Assembly: GCA_947487155.1 (NCBI GenBank)
Contig: CANKVS010000036.1
Span: forward strand, 1 to 41,104
Source: an uncultured Flaviramulus sp.
GTDB lineage: Bacteria > Bacteroidota > Bacteroidia > Flavobacteriales > Flavobacteriaceae
DNA length: 41,104 nucleotides
Reading direction: 5' to 3'
This document shows positions 16,705 to 25,124 of this stretch, in pieces (position 1 is the stretch's first letter; the number at the start of each line of letters is the position of its first letter). The notes below the pieces were generated by a model. The model was given only the letters and a program-made list of their open reading frames with translations. It was not told where the DNA came from and ran no database searches. Both the position numbers and the translations under genes were made by a program.

Positions 16705-17544
16705 ATGAAAAAAGTATTATTACTTAGTTTATCTACTGTTTTCCTTCTAAGTTCTTGTGTGTCGAAAAAAGAATTCACAGATCTTCAAGCAAAACAAAAA
16801 GAAACTCAAGATTTATTAAATTCTGCTACAGTTAAATTAAACTCTTGTATTGCAGATAAAGCTTCTGCTACAGCAAGGGCAACTGCTTTAGAAGAGCGTA
16901 TTGCAGATTTAAAAGATGCCAATGATAATTTACAAATACTATCTGCTAAAGGTGCTAGCAATGTTGAAAAAACACTGGAAAGTATTAAAGAAAAAGAACT
17001 AAAAATCACACGATTAAGTCAAGCCCTTACTAAAAAGGACAGCGTTACTCTAGCTTTAGTTACTAGTTTAAAACGTGAGGTAGGAATAAATGATCCAGAT
17101 ATTGAAGTTAATGTAGAAAAAGGTGTTGTATTTATATCTATTGCCGATAAATTATTATTTAAAAGTGGTAGCTACAACGTAACAAATGCTGCAAAAGATG
17201 TACTTGCTAAAGTTGCAAAAGTAGTAAATAGCAAACCAGATTTTGAATGTATGATTGAAGGGCATACAGATAGCAGATCTTACAAAAAAGGTGATTTATT
17301 AGATAACTGGGATTTAAGTGTAAAACGTTCTACTTCTATTATAAGAGTTTTACAAGAGCTTGGTGTTAACCCAGGACAGTTAATTGCTGCTGGTCGTAGT
17401 TCTTACGTGCCTTTAGTTGATAATGATACTGCTGAAAACAGAGCAATTAACAGACGTACACGCGTTGTTGTTCTTCCAAAAATCGATCAGTTTTACGACA
17501 TGATTGAAAAAGAAATGAAAAATCTTGAAGCTGGCGGAAATTAA
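16705..17544 (+). CDS. OmpA-family peptidoglycan-binding lipoprotein
   Basis: The product is 279 residues from the ATG at 16705. It starts with a lipoprotein signal (MKKVLLLSLSTVFLLSSC) with a lipobox cysteine at C18. An Ala/Leu/Lys-rich coiled coil runs from about 25 to 110 (LQAKQKETQDLL, ALEERIADLKDAND). The C-terminal OmpA domain follows, with EGHTDSRSY, the Asp of NWDLSVKRS and the Arg of NRRTRVVVLP that bind diaminopimelate in peptidoglycan. It probably tethers the outer membrane to the wall. The open frame can be read back to 16660, but that segment contains the promoter element. A strong terminator follows. Confidence 0.93.
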   Translation: MKKVLLLSLSTVFLLSSCVSKKEFTDLQAKQKETQDLLNSATVKLNSCIADKASATARATALEERIADLKDANDNLQILSAKGASNVEKTLESIKEKELKITRLSQALTKKDSVTLALVTSLKREVGINDPDIEVNVEKGVVFISIADKLLFKSGSYNVTNAAKDVLAKVAKVVNSKPDFECMIEGHTDSRSYKKGDLLDNWDLSVKRSTSIIRVLQELGVNPGQLIAAGRSSYVPLVDNDTAENRAINRRTRVVVLPKIDQFYDMIEKEMKNLEAGGN

Positions 17545-17570
17545 TCAGTTTTCAAATCAAATATAAATGA

Positions 17571-17598
17571 AGCTCAATCGAAAGGTTGGGCTTTTTTT
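17571..17598 (+). terminator. Terminator after the OmpA lipoprotein gene
   Basis: AGCTCAATC (17571-17579), a GAAA tetraloop and GGTTGGGCT (17584-17592) form a 9-pair stem with G-U pairs, followed by T to 17598. It is 25 of 28 bases identical to the minus-strand reading of the recG/DUF2911 terminator. Confidence 0.88.
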
Positions 17599-17690
17599 GT
17601 ATAGATTATCAGAGGGCTATCTTAAAACCTGATATTTATTTATAATCAGTTTATTATCAGTGTTTTAATGTTAAAAAAAAAAAATGATTT

Positions 17691-17772
17691 TGTCATTCCG
17701 AACGAGGAACGAGGAGGAATCTCATTATTTTGAGATTTATCGTCACTCATGCTTCGTTCTGCTTAAATGACA
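17691..17772. repeat. REP-like imperfect palindrome
   Basis: TGTCATT (17691-17697) pairs with AATGACA (17766-17772) and, inside, AATCTCA (17718-17724) pairs with TGAGATT (17731-17737), giving a two-tier cruciform of 82 bases. The sequence contains CCGAACGAGGAACGAGGAGG. The style matches dispersed intergenic repeats of Flavobacteriaceae and resembles the element at 35461. It lies in the 282-base gap between the OmpA and tsaC genes, which holds no ORF. Confidence 0.75.
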
Positions 17773-17826
17773 ACATATCATTATTCAGCAGTTTACCAGT
17801 GTTTATTATATGGATATTAATCGAAC

Positions 17827-18447
17827 TTAAAATATTGCTAAACTCCCCTTGCCTTCTCTAACAACAATTGGATCCTCTGTAGACAAATCTATAACTGTAG
17901 ATGCTTCATTATCGCCATAACCGCCATCAACAACCAAATCTACTAAATCATGCCATTTTTCTAAAATAAGTTCTGGGTCTGTAGTATATTCTAAAACATC
18001 ATCATCATCATGAATAGACGATGAAATAATAGGATTTCCTAATTGTTTTACAATATCTAATACAATATTATTATCTGGCACACGAATACCAACAGTCTTT
18101 CTTTTTTTAAAAGGGTTGGGTAATGTTTTAGCGCCAGGAAGAATAAAAGTATACGGCCCTGGCAATGCGCGTTTTAAAATTTTAAACGTCGTGGTATTAA
18201 TCTGTTTAACGTAATCGCTTAAGTTACTTAAGTCGTGACAAACAAACGAAAAATTAGCCTTTTCTAGCTTTACTTGCTTAATTTTTGCTATACGCTCTAA
18301 AGCTTTTATACTAGTTATATCGCACCCTAATGCGTAAACGGTATCGGTAGGATATATAATAACACCACCGCGTTTTAAAATAGCAACAACCTTTTCAATC
18401 TCTCTGAAATTAGGATTTTCTTCATAAATTCTTAAAAACTCAGCCAT
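17827..18447 (-). CDS. tsaC: L-threonylcarbamoyladenylate synthase (TsaC/Sua5 family)
   Basis: Makes threonylcarbamoyl-AMP from threonine, bicarbonate and ATP, the first step of the universal t6A37 tRNA modification. At 206 residues it is the TsaC/YrdC type without the extra Sua5 domain. Motifs are KRGGVIIYPTDTVYALGCD (usually YGLGC; the Ala replaces a Gly), the KxR-like signature KQVKLEKANFSFVCHD, LPGPYTFILPG, and KRKTVGIRVPDN. A TACTTTG element (18479-18473, minus) lies 26 bases before the ATG. The gene is divergent from the esterase gene. Confidence 0.93.
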   Translation of the reverse strand: MAEFLRIYEENPNFREIEKVVAILKRGGVIIYPTDTVYALGCDITSIKALERIAKIKQVKLEKANFSFVCHDLSNLSDYVKQINTTTFKILKRALPGPYTFILPGAKTLPNPFKKRKTVGIRVPDNNIVLDIVKQLGNPIISSSIHDDDDVLEYTTDPELILEKWHDLVDLVVDGGYGDNEASTVIDLSTEDPIVVREGKGSLAIF

Positions 18448-18494
18448 AATATATATCTTGCATTTTCGTTTACAAAGTAAATACTATTTTTAAA

Positions 18495-19361
18495 ATGATG
18501 TCCTTAAAATCTAATTTCTTACTTTTTGTTGCTGTAGTTACAATCATTTGTAGTTGTTCAAACGAAAAACTAAGTGAAAAACCAACCTCTGAGCTTGATC
18601 CCTCTGAATATTACCAAGAACTAAATATTGCTTACGGAGATGATTCCGACCAAAAATTCGATTTGTATCTACCACCTAATAGAACAAGTAACACTAAAAC
18701 CATGATTTTAGTGCATGGTGGTGGTTGGTCTGCTGGAGATAAAAACGATTTAAACTATTTAAAAGATTTATTACGTCAAGACTTTCCTAATCTAGCAATT
18801 GCGAATATAAATTACAGATTAGCCGATGAAAATAATGCTCCTTACCCCATGCAAATTAATGATATTACAACTATTGTTAATTATTTAAACGATAATAAAG
18901 CGAAATACACTATTTCTAACACTATTGGCTTTATTGGTACTAGTGCTGGTGCTCATCTGTCTCTTTTGTGGAGTTATGCTTTTGATGCAAATAAAAATAC
19001 TGATATGGTATGCAGTATTGTTGGACCTACAAACTTTACAGATCCAGCATATTTAAATAACGTAGATTCAGATTTACAAGACATAATAGATCTTTATGGT
19101 GTAAACCCCGCTATTTCATTTTTAGAAGAAATAAGTCCAGTACATCAAGCAACTGCAACCTCACCGCCTACTATTTTATTTTATGGAGGCTTAGACCCAT
19201 TAATACCAAATACCCAAGGCACAGCAATGAGAGATAAATTACAAAGTCTTGAAGTTGTTCATCAATTTACATTATACCCAGATGCGGGACATGGATGGGT
19301 AGGTTTAGAACTACTAGATACATGGACAAAACTTAAAGTTTTCATAAATACACATTTATAA
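18495..19361 (+). CDS. Lipoprotein alpha/beta-hydrolase (carboxylesterase-like)
   Basis: The product is 288 residues with a lipoprotein-type signal (VAVVTIICSC, lipid anchor at C21). The mature enzyme has the HGGGW oxyanion motif (about 74-78), the nucleophile elbow GTSAG with Ser150, GGLDPLIP with Asp234 and DAGHGW with His266, a complete Ser-Asp-His triad. This is the BD-FAE/hormone-sensitive-lipase-like carboxylesterase pattern. The substrate could be an acetylated or feruloylated sugar or a short ester. A small cap region separates Ser and Asp. It is followed by an aspartyl protease-like gene after 43 bases on the same strand, possibly in one transcript. Confidence 0.92.
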   Translation: MMSLKSNFLLFVAVVTIICSCSNEKLSEKPTSELDPSEYYQELNIAYGDDSDQKFDLYLPPNRTSNTKTMILVHGGGWSAGDKNDLNYLKDLLRQDFPNLAIANINYRLADENNAPYPMQINDITTIVNYLNDNKAKYTISNTIGFIGTSAGAHLSLLWSYAFDANKNTDMVCSIVGPTNFTDPAYLNNVDSDLQDIIDLYGVNPAISFLEEISPVHQATATSPPTILFYGGLDPLIPNTQGTAMRDKLQSLEVVHQFTLYPDAGHGWVGLELLDTWTKLKVFINTHL

Positions 19362-19404
19362 TGCAAATTATGTAACATTTCATGATTATTTTAGTCTTAA
19401 TAAT

Positions 19405-20370
19405 ATGCCAAGACTCTTTTTTTTCATAATAATTTTTAGCATTAATTTTCATCTAGCTTGGGCTATAGATGATGGTAAAAAAAACATTTTTTTTCCTAAA
19501 GCCGAAATTGTTAACGAATACACTAGTAGAATTCCGTTTAAATTAATAGATCATTTAATTGTTGTTGAAGCAGAATTACTTAACAAAAAAGGAAATTTTA
19601 TTATAGACACAGGCTCTGAAACGCTAATTTTAAATAGCGGACACTTCCCTAATATATATGAACATAACAAAAAAGACAAAGAGGCTTCGGGTGTTTTACA
19701 GTCTATTGACAATTCTTATGAAAGAAAGATTAAAACATTAGTTTTACAAAGCTTCAGGTTAGAAAACAAAAAATCTCATGTTATTAATCTATCACATATT
19801 GAAAGCAGTAAAAAAATAAAACTTTTAGGGGTTATTGGTTACAATATTTTAAAAGATTATGAAGTTTTTGTTGATATGCATTTAAACCAAATAACCCTTA
19901 CCAAAGTAGATGCCTTTGGTAATAAGTTAGACCAACATGTGTATTTAGAAAAAATTATTGATAGTATAAATTTCAAATTAAAAAGGCACACCATTATTTT
20001 AAATGGTTTTATAAATGGACAGAAAGTTAAATTTGGTTTAGATACTGCTGCAGAATTCAATCAAATAAGTCGGTCTATAAATAAAAAAGCTTTAAAATAT
20101 TTTATTCCAAAAAGGCGATTAAAATTAATGGGAGCTAGTGACAAAAAAATTGAAGTTTTGGCAGGAAAATTGCATCGTGTTAAATTAAGTGAAACCGTTT
20201 ATTTTGGTCCTATGTTTACTGTTTTAACTAACTTAAATAATATGAATGAAGCTTTTGGCACCAACTTAGACGGTGTTTTAGGCTATGAATTTTTCGCGCA
20301 AAAAAGAACTATTATAAATTATCAAAAAGAAACCTTATTTTTTGTAGATTACCCCTTAAAAACTCAGTGA
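19405..20370 (+). CDS. Secreted two-lobed aspartyl protease-like protein
   Basis: The product is 321 residues with a signal peptide (MPRLFFFIIIFSINFHLAWA). Two retropepsin-type lobes are visible. The first has FIIDTGSETLIL with D68-T-G-S and a closing LLGVIGYNIL at about 140-149. The second has KFGLDTAAEFNQI with D213-T-A-A and GVLGYEFF at 290-297. Both catalytic Asp residues are present, but the second motif has Ala in place of the usual Gly. Bacterial proteins of this type are annotated as retropepsin-like aspartic proteases, and most are untested. The stop overlaps the start of the CBM48 gene (GTGA), so the two are translationally coupled. Confidence 0.87.
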   Translation: MPRLFFFIIIFSINFHLAWAIDDGKKNIFFPKAEIVNEYTSRIPFKLIDHLIVVEAELLNKKGNFIIDTGSETLILNSGHFPNIYEHNKKDKEASGVLQSIDNSYERKIKTLVLQSFRLENKKSHVINLSHIESSKKIKLLGVIGYNILKDYEVFVDMHLNQITLTKVDAFGNKLDQHVYLEKIIDSINFKLKRHTIILNGFINGQKVKFGLDTAAEFNQISRSINKKALKYFIPKRRLKLMGASDKKIEVLAGKLHRVKLSETVYFGPMFTVLTNLNNMNEAFGTNLDGVLGYEFFAQKRTIINYQKETLFFVDYPLKTQ

Positions 20371-21335
20371 AACACATTGTATCACATATCGTCATTATTG
20401 TTTTTGCTTTTATAAGCTTAAATACTCATGCTCAAAAAGACAGCTTTAAAGGCTATAGAATTGAAGGGGATACTATTGTCTTTTCATTTGATAGTAGAGA
20501 TTATTCAAAATTCACACAAGAATATACTGGGAAGGCACATGATTTTGAAGATTTGGATATTGAAAATGTCGTAGTTTCTGGTCAGTTTAATCTTTGGTCT
20601 AGGGATAATTGGAAAATGAAACAAGTTGATACGTTTAAATACGAATTAAGAAAAAGCATACATGATTTTACTGATGAATTTTCTTGGGAATTCAAATTTG
20701 TTATCAATAATTCTTATTGGGCAGAGCCTTCAAAAAAAGACCTCAATATCACCAAAGCTATTAAAGATGGGCATAAACTTATAGGCATTTATAACTTAAA
20801 AATGTATACGGCTATCCCAAGCGATAATGGTAATGCTTGTTTTAAATTACATGGCTATGGGGATGCAAAAAAAGTTATTGTTGCTGGTTCTTTTAATAAA
20901 TGGAATGAAGATTTATTTAAAATGAATAAAGTTGAAGATGGTTGGGAACTCACACTAAAAATAAAACCTGGAGTTTACGAATATCGGTTTATTGTAGATG
21001 GCAAATGGATGGAAGATCCCAATAATATTCATAAAGTAAGAAATGAGTTTTACGAATACAATTCATTAATTGATATAAAGGAATACACTGCATTTAAACT
21101 TAGAGGGTACACAAATGCAAAAAAAGTAATACTTGCTGGTACATTTAATAATTGGAACGAACACGATTGCGTGATGCAAAAAATGGATTATGGTTGGAAA
21201 TACGTATTACCGCTTTCTGGAGGCAAGCATCATTATAAATTTATTGTTGATGGCAAGTGGATTTTAGATCCAAATAATTCTGTAAAAGAATATGCAAACG
21301 ATGGTCATATTAACTCGGTTTGTATGGTGAAATAA
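20367..21335 (+). CDS. Secreted protein with three CBM48/AMPK-like glycogen-binding domains, GTG start
   Basis: The product is 322 residues, starting at GTG 20367 with a signal peptide (MKHIVSHIVIIVFAFISLNTHAQ). It has three E-set domains of the isoamylase-N/AMPK-beta type. The first, about 62-122, is divergent (VVVSGQFNLWSRDNW, WEFKFVINNSYW). The second, about 157-220, has VIVAGSFNKWNEDLF and YRFIVDGKWMEDPNN. The third, about 241-305, has VILAGTFNNWNEHDC and YKFIVDGKWILDPNN. The GxFNxW and FxVDGxW signatures suggest glucan binding. No catalytic domain is present. It overlaps the aspartyl protease-like gene by four bases and converges on uvrD with three bases between. Confidence 0.88.
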   Translation: MKHIVSHIVIIVFAFISLNTHAQKDSFKGYRIEGDTIVFSFDSRDYSKFTQEYTGKAHDFEDLDIENVVVSGQFNLWSRDNWKMKQVDTFKYELRKSIHDFTDEFSWEFKFVINNSYWAEPSKKDLNITKAIKDGHKLIGIYNLKMYTAIPSDNGNACFKLHGYGDAKKVIVAGSFNKWNEDLFKMNKVEDGWELTLKIKPGVYEYRFIVDGKWMEDPNNIHKVRNEFYEYNSLIDIKEYTAFKLRGYTNAKKVILAGTFNNWNEHDCVMQKMDYGWKYVLPLSGGKHHYKFIVDGKWILDPNNSVKEYANDGHINSVCMVK

Positions 21336-21338
21336 CAC

Positions 21339-23696
21339 CTACCCAACAGCCTCCAGCTTAGCAAAACGTAACAATAACTTTTTAACGCCTCCATGCTGAA
21401 AATTAATTTCAGCCTTAATATCTGCTCCTGCTCCTTCTATTTTCATGACTTCACCTGTTCCAAAACGAATGTGTTTAACAATATTACCAACAGCCAATTT
21501 ACTATCAAATAAATTAGTGTTACCGCTAGTTTTCTCAACTGGTTTTAAATTCTTTGGTGTGCTAACCTGAAACTTTGTTAGTTCAGGTTTTGCTTTACTT
21601 CCTTTTTTAAATACTGGCTGTTTTGCTGGCTTATATCTAATTGTATTAGGATTAGCTTTTTTACTTACTACTGGTGGTGTATCTCCAAATATATCGGCAC
21701 TTAACATGGGATTAAATCGGCGTTCTTCAATAGGTGTAACAATGTCTAAATACTGCTCGTCTATTTCTTCAATAAAACGACTTGGTTCAGAATCAATAAG
21801 TTTTCCCCAACGGTAACGTGATAAAGCATAAGTTAAATACGCCTGTTTTTCGGCACGGGTTAACGCCACATAAAATAGGCGTCGCTCCTCCTCTAGTTCG
21901 CTACGCGTATTCATACTCATAGCACTAGGGAATAAATCTTCTTCTAAACCAACAATAAAAACATACGGAAACTCTAAACCTTTTGCTAAATGTATCGTCA
22001 TTAACGCCACATGATCTGCATCACCTTTATCGGTATCCAAGTCTGTTGCCAAGGCAACATCTTCCAAAAATTCTGCAAGCGATCCAGTAGTATCGGCAAT
22101 TTCTTTTTGTCCTTCAACAAAATCTTTCATCCCGTTTAAAAGTTCCTCGATATTTTCCATTCTGGTAACACCCTCTGGCGTTCCATCCTTATTAAATTCA
22201 CGAATTAAACCACTGGTTCTGGTTACATGCTCTGCCAATTCAAAAACATCGGCAGTTTTATTTAATACTTGGAAACTCTCTATAAGCGTTACAAAATTTT
22301 GAAGTTTTGTTTTCGTGCCCGAATTAACTTTTACATCCGTTTTATCAATATGTTTCATCACTTCAAAAATGGTTCGGTTATAACCATTTGCTGAAACAAT
22401 TAATTTATCAACAGTAGTTTGTCCAATACCACGCGGCGGAAAATTAATAACGCGTTTTAAAGCTTCTTCGTCGGCAGGATTTATAATGAGTCGCAAATAC
22501 GACAACACATCTTTTATTTCTTTACGCTGATAAAATGACAAACCACCATAAATTCGATACTTAATATCGCGTTTACGTAAAGCATCTTCAATAGCACGCG
22601 ACTGTGCATTGGTTCGATATAAAATAGCAAAATCACTGTTTTTTAATTGATGATTCATTTTACTTTCCCAAACGGTACTTGCCACATAGCGTCCTTCATC
22701 TCCATCAGTAAGCGAACGATTTACCTTAATTTTACCACCTTCATCATTTGCTGTCCAAACAATTTTATCAAGCTTCGTTTGGTTTTTATCGATGATTGAG
22801 TTTGCGGCATTCACAATGTTTTTAGTCGATCGATAATTTTGCTCTAATCGAAATACTTTTACATCATCGTAATCCTTCTGAAAGTTTAAAATATTATTAA
22901 TATTGGCGCCACGAAACGCATAAATACTTTGCGCATCATCACCTACTACACATATATTTTGGAATTTGTCAGATAAAGCTCTCACAATTAAATATTGCGA
23001 ATGGTTTGTATCTTGATACTCATCAACTAAAATATATTTAAAACGATTTTGGTACTTTGCCAATACTTCTGGAAAACGCGTAAGTAACTCGTTGGTTTTT
23101 AACAACAAATCATCAAAATCCATCGCGCCTGCTTTAAAACAACGTTCTACATAAGCCTTGTAAAGATCGCCCATACGCGGTCGACGCGCCATAGTATCGG
23201 CTTCAATAAGTTCTGGATTATTAAAATATGCCTTAACAGTAATTAAACTATTTTTATACGACGAAATGCGAGAACGTACTTGCTTGTATTTATAAATATC
23301 TTTATCAAGGTTCATTTCCTTAATAATAGACGCAATTAACCTATCGGAATCTTGAGTATCGTAAATTGTAAAATTGCTAGGGTAGCCCAACCTGTCTGCT
23401 TCAATGCGTAAAATTTTTGCAAAAACCGAGTGAAATGTTCCCATCCATAAATTCTTAGCTTCACTAGCACCAACAATCGTTGCAATACGCTCTTTCATTT
23501 CGCGCGCTGCTTTGTTGGTGAACGTAAGCGATAAGATATTAAAAGGATCAATCCCTTTGCTCATCATATAAGCAATACGATAAGTTAACACTCGTGTTTT
23601 TCCAGAACCTGCGCCAGCAATAACAATCATAGGACCATCAATTTGTATTGTTGGCTCTAATTGTGCGTCGTTTAGCTGACTTAAATACTTCTCCAA
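21339..23696 (-). CDS. uvrD: ATP-dependent DNA helicase UvrD/PcrA, TTG start
   Basis: Superfamily 1A 3'-5' helicase for nucleotide-excision and mismatch repair and for clearing RecA or RNA polymerase. It is 785 residues. Motifs run in order: Q motif LNDAQ, Walker A AGAGSGKT at about 27-34, LTFTNKAAREMK (Ia), LVDEYQDTN (II), VVGDDAQSIYAFRGA (III), LEQNYRST (IV), MTIHLAKGLEFPYVF (V) and RRLFYVALTRAEK (VI). A short linker and a C-terminal Tudor-like domain (VGNIVKHIRFGTGEV) follow, as in PcrA. The start is TTG at 23696 (MEKYLSQLND), matching family N-termini; the ATG just upstream is out of frame. Confidence 0.96.
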   Translation of the reverse strand: MEKYLSQLNDAQLEPTIQIDGPMIVIAGAGSGKTRVLTYRIAYMMSKGIDPFNILSLTFTNKAAREMKERIATIVGASEAKNLWMGTFHSVFAKILRIEADRLGYPSNFTIYDTQDSDRLIASIIKEMNLDKDIYKYKQVRSRISSYKNSLITVKAYFNNPELIEADTMARRPRMGDLYKAYVERCFKAGAMDFDDLLLKTNELLTRFPEVLAKYQNRFKYILVDEYQDTNHSQYLIVRALSDKFQNICVVGDDAQSIYAFRGANINNILNFQKDYDDVKVFRLEQNYRSTKNIVNAANSIIDKNQTKLDKIVWTANDEGGKIKVNRSLTDGDEGRYVASTVWESKMNHQLKNSDFAILYRTNAQSRAIEDALRKRDIKYRIYGGLSFYQRKEIKDVLSYLRLIINPADEEALKRVINFPPRGIGQTTVDKLIVSANGYNRTIFEVMKHIDKTDVKVNSGTKTKLQNFVTLIESFQVLNKTADVFELAEHVTRTSGLIREFNKDGTPEGVTRMENIEELLNGMKDFVEGQKEIADTTGSLAEFLEDVALATDLDTDKGDADHVALMTIHLAKGLEFPYVFIVGLEEDLFPSAMSMNTRSELEEERRLFYVALTRAEKQAYLTYALSRYRWGKLIDSEPSRFIEEIDEQYLDIVTPIEERRFNPMLSADIFGDTPPVVSKKANPNTIRYKPAKQPVFKKGSKAKPELTKFQVSTPKNLKPVEKTSGNTNLFDSKLAVGNIVKHIRFGTGEVMKIEGAGADIKAEINFQHGGVKKLLLRFAKLEAVG

Positions 23697-23851
23697 TTCA
23701 GTTTCATTTTAAGATGTGAAAATAACCAATGTTATGCTTTTAACTAAACGGATTTATTAATAATTATAAACAATTATGTATTCAAGTCTCCTTTATTAAA
23801 TTTTGAATATCTTTAGGCTGAAGTTTCACAAAGCGCATCTAATTTATTTAT

Positions 23852-25123
23852 ATGAAGTATCTTTTTTTAATATGTATTGTCTTCGGAATAACAAAGTCTC
23901 AAAGTCAAAACAATTTAGAACAACAGTTTATAGATATTGAAAAGAAAGTTATAGAATGGAGACATCATTTTCATGAAAACCCAGAATTATCAAATAGAGA
24001 ATTTAACACTGCTGAAAAAATAACTAAGCACTTAAAATCTTTAGGTATTGAAGTTAAAACAGGTGTAGCTCATACTGGTGTAGTTGGTTTATTAAAAGGT
24101 AACAACTCTAAAAAAGTAATTGCTTTAAGAGCCGATATTGATGCACTTCCAGTTACTGAACGAAACGATTTAGAATTTAAAAGCCATGTGGTTTCAGAAT
24201 TTTTAGGCACAAAAACAGGTGTTATGCATGCTTGCGGACACGATACTCACATTGCTATATTAATGGGCGTTGCAGAAATACTTGCTAAAAATAAAGACAA
24301 AATTAATGGGACAGTTAAATTTATTTTTCAACCTGCAGAAGAAGGGCCACCACCAGGAGAAGAAGGCGGTGCAAAACTAATGATTAAAGAAGGGGTTCTT
24401 GAAAATCCAAAAGTTGATGCTATTTTTGGTTTACATATTAATTCTGGAACGCCCATCGGTACTATTAAATACAAAACGGGAGGTATTATGGCTTCAGTAG
24501 AACGCTTTGTAATTAATGTAAAAGGTAAGCAAACACATGGTTCCCAACCTTGGTCTGGTGTCGATCCTATTTTAATTTCAGCAAAAATAATTGACGGTTT
24601 ACAAACTATTATTAGTAGAGAATCTGAACTTACAAACGAAGCCGCAGTAATTACTGTTGGTAAAATAACTAGTGGTGTACGTTTTAATATTATACCAGAA
24701 AGTGCAGAACTTATTGGTACTGTTAGAACTTTAGACCCTAAAATGAAAGCACATATAGAACGCCGAATGAGAGAAATGGTTACAACCATAGCAAAAGCTT
24801 ATGGCGGATCTGCAAGCATTACATTTCAAAATAATACAGCTATTACATACAACGATGCTACTTTAGTAGAGCAAATGCTCCCTACCATAAAAAAAGTTGC
24901 AGGCGAGAATAACGTAAAAATTATGAAAGCAACTACTGGTGGAGAAGATTTTTCATATTTTCAAGAAGTTGTGCCTGGATTTTATTTTTTCTTAGGAGGT
25001 ATGACACCAGGAAATACTAAAGCATTTCCGCACCATACACCAGATTTTAAAATTGACGATAACAGCATGCTTTTAGGTGTTAAAACGTTAACTCAAATTA
25101 CATTCGACTACTTAAATAATTAA
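23852..25123 (+). CDS. M20-family amidohydrolase (N-acyl amino acid / hippurate hydrolase-like), exported
   Basis: The product is 423 residues, with a probable signal peptide (MKYLFLICIVFGITKSQSQ). It is an M20D-type metallohydrolase. Metal-site motifs are RADIDALPV, MHACGHDTHIAI at about 122-133, and FQPAEEGPPPGEEGG with the catalytic Glu. A dimerisation domain carries ERFVINVKGKQTHGSQP and the C-terminal metal His lies in FPHHTPDF. The family hydrolyses amide bonds such as N-acyl amino acids, hippurate or auxin conjugates; the real substrate is unknown. A single base separates its stop from the next ATG. Confidence 0.92.
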   Translation: MKYLFLICIVFGITKSQSQNNLEQQFIDIEKKVIEWRHHFHENPELSNREFNTAEKITKHLKSLGIEVKTGVAHTGVVGLLKGNNSKKVIALRADIDALPVTERNDLEFKSHVVSEFLGTKTGVMHACGHDTHIAILMGVAEILAKNKDKINGTVKFIFQPAEEGPPPGEEGGAKLMIKEGVLENPKVDAIFGLHINSGTPIGTIKYKTGGIMASVERFVINVKGKQTHGSQPWSGVDPILISAKIIDGLQTIISRESELTNEAAVITVGKITSGVRFNIIPESAELIGTVRTLDPKMKAHIERRMREMVTTIAKAYGGSASITFQNNTAITYNDATLVEQMLPTIKKVAGENNVKIMKATTGGEDFSYFQEVVPGFYFFLGGMTPGNTKAFPHHTPDFKIDDNSMLLGVKTLTQITFDYLNN

Positions 25124-25124
25124 A

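Noticed and set aside
24328..24789. 153-residue ORF antisense to the M20 gene
   Set aside because: The sense strand carries the full M20 metal-site motifs; this is a shadow frame.
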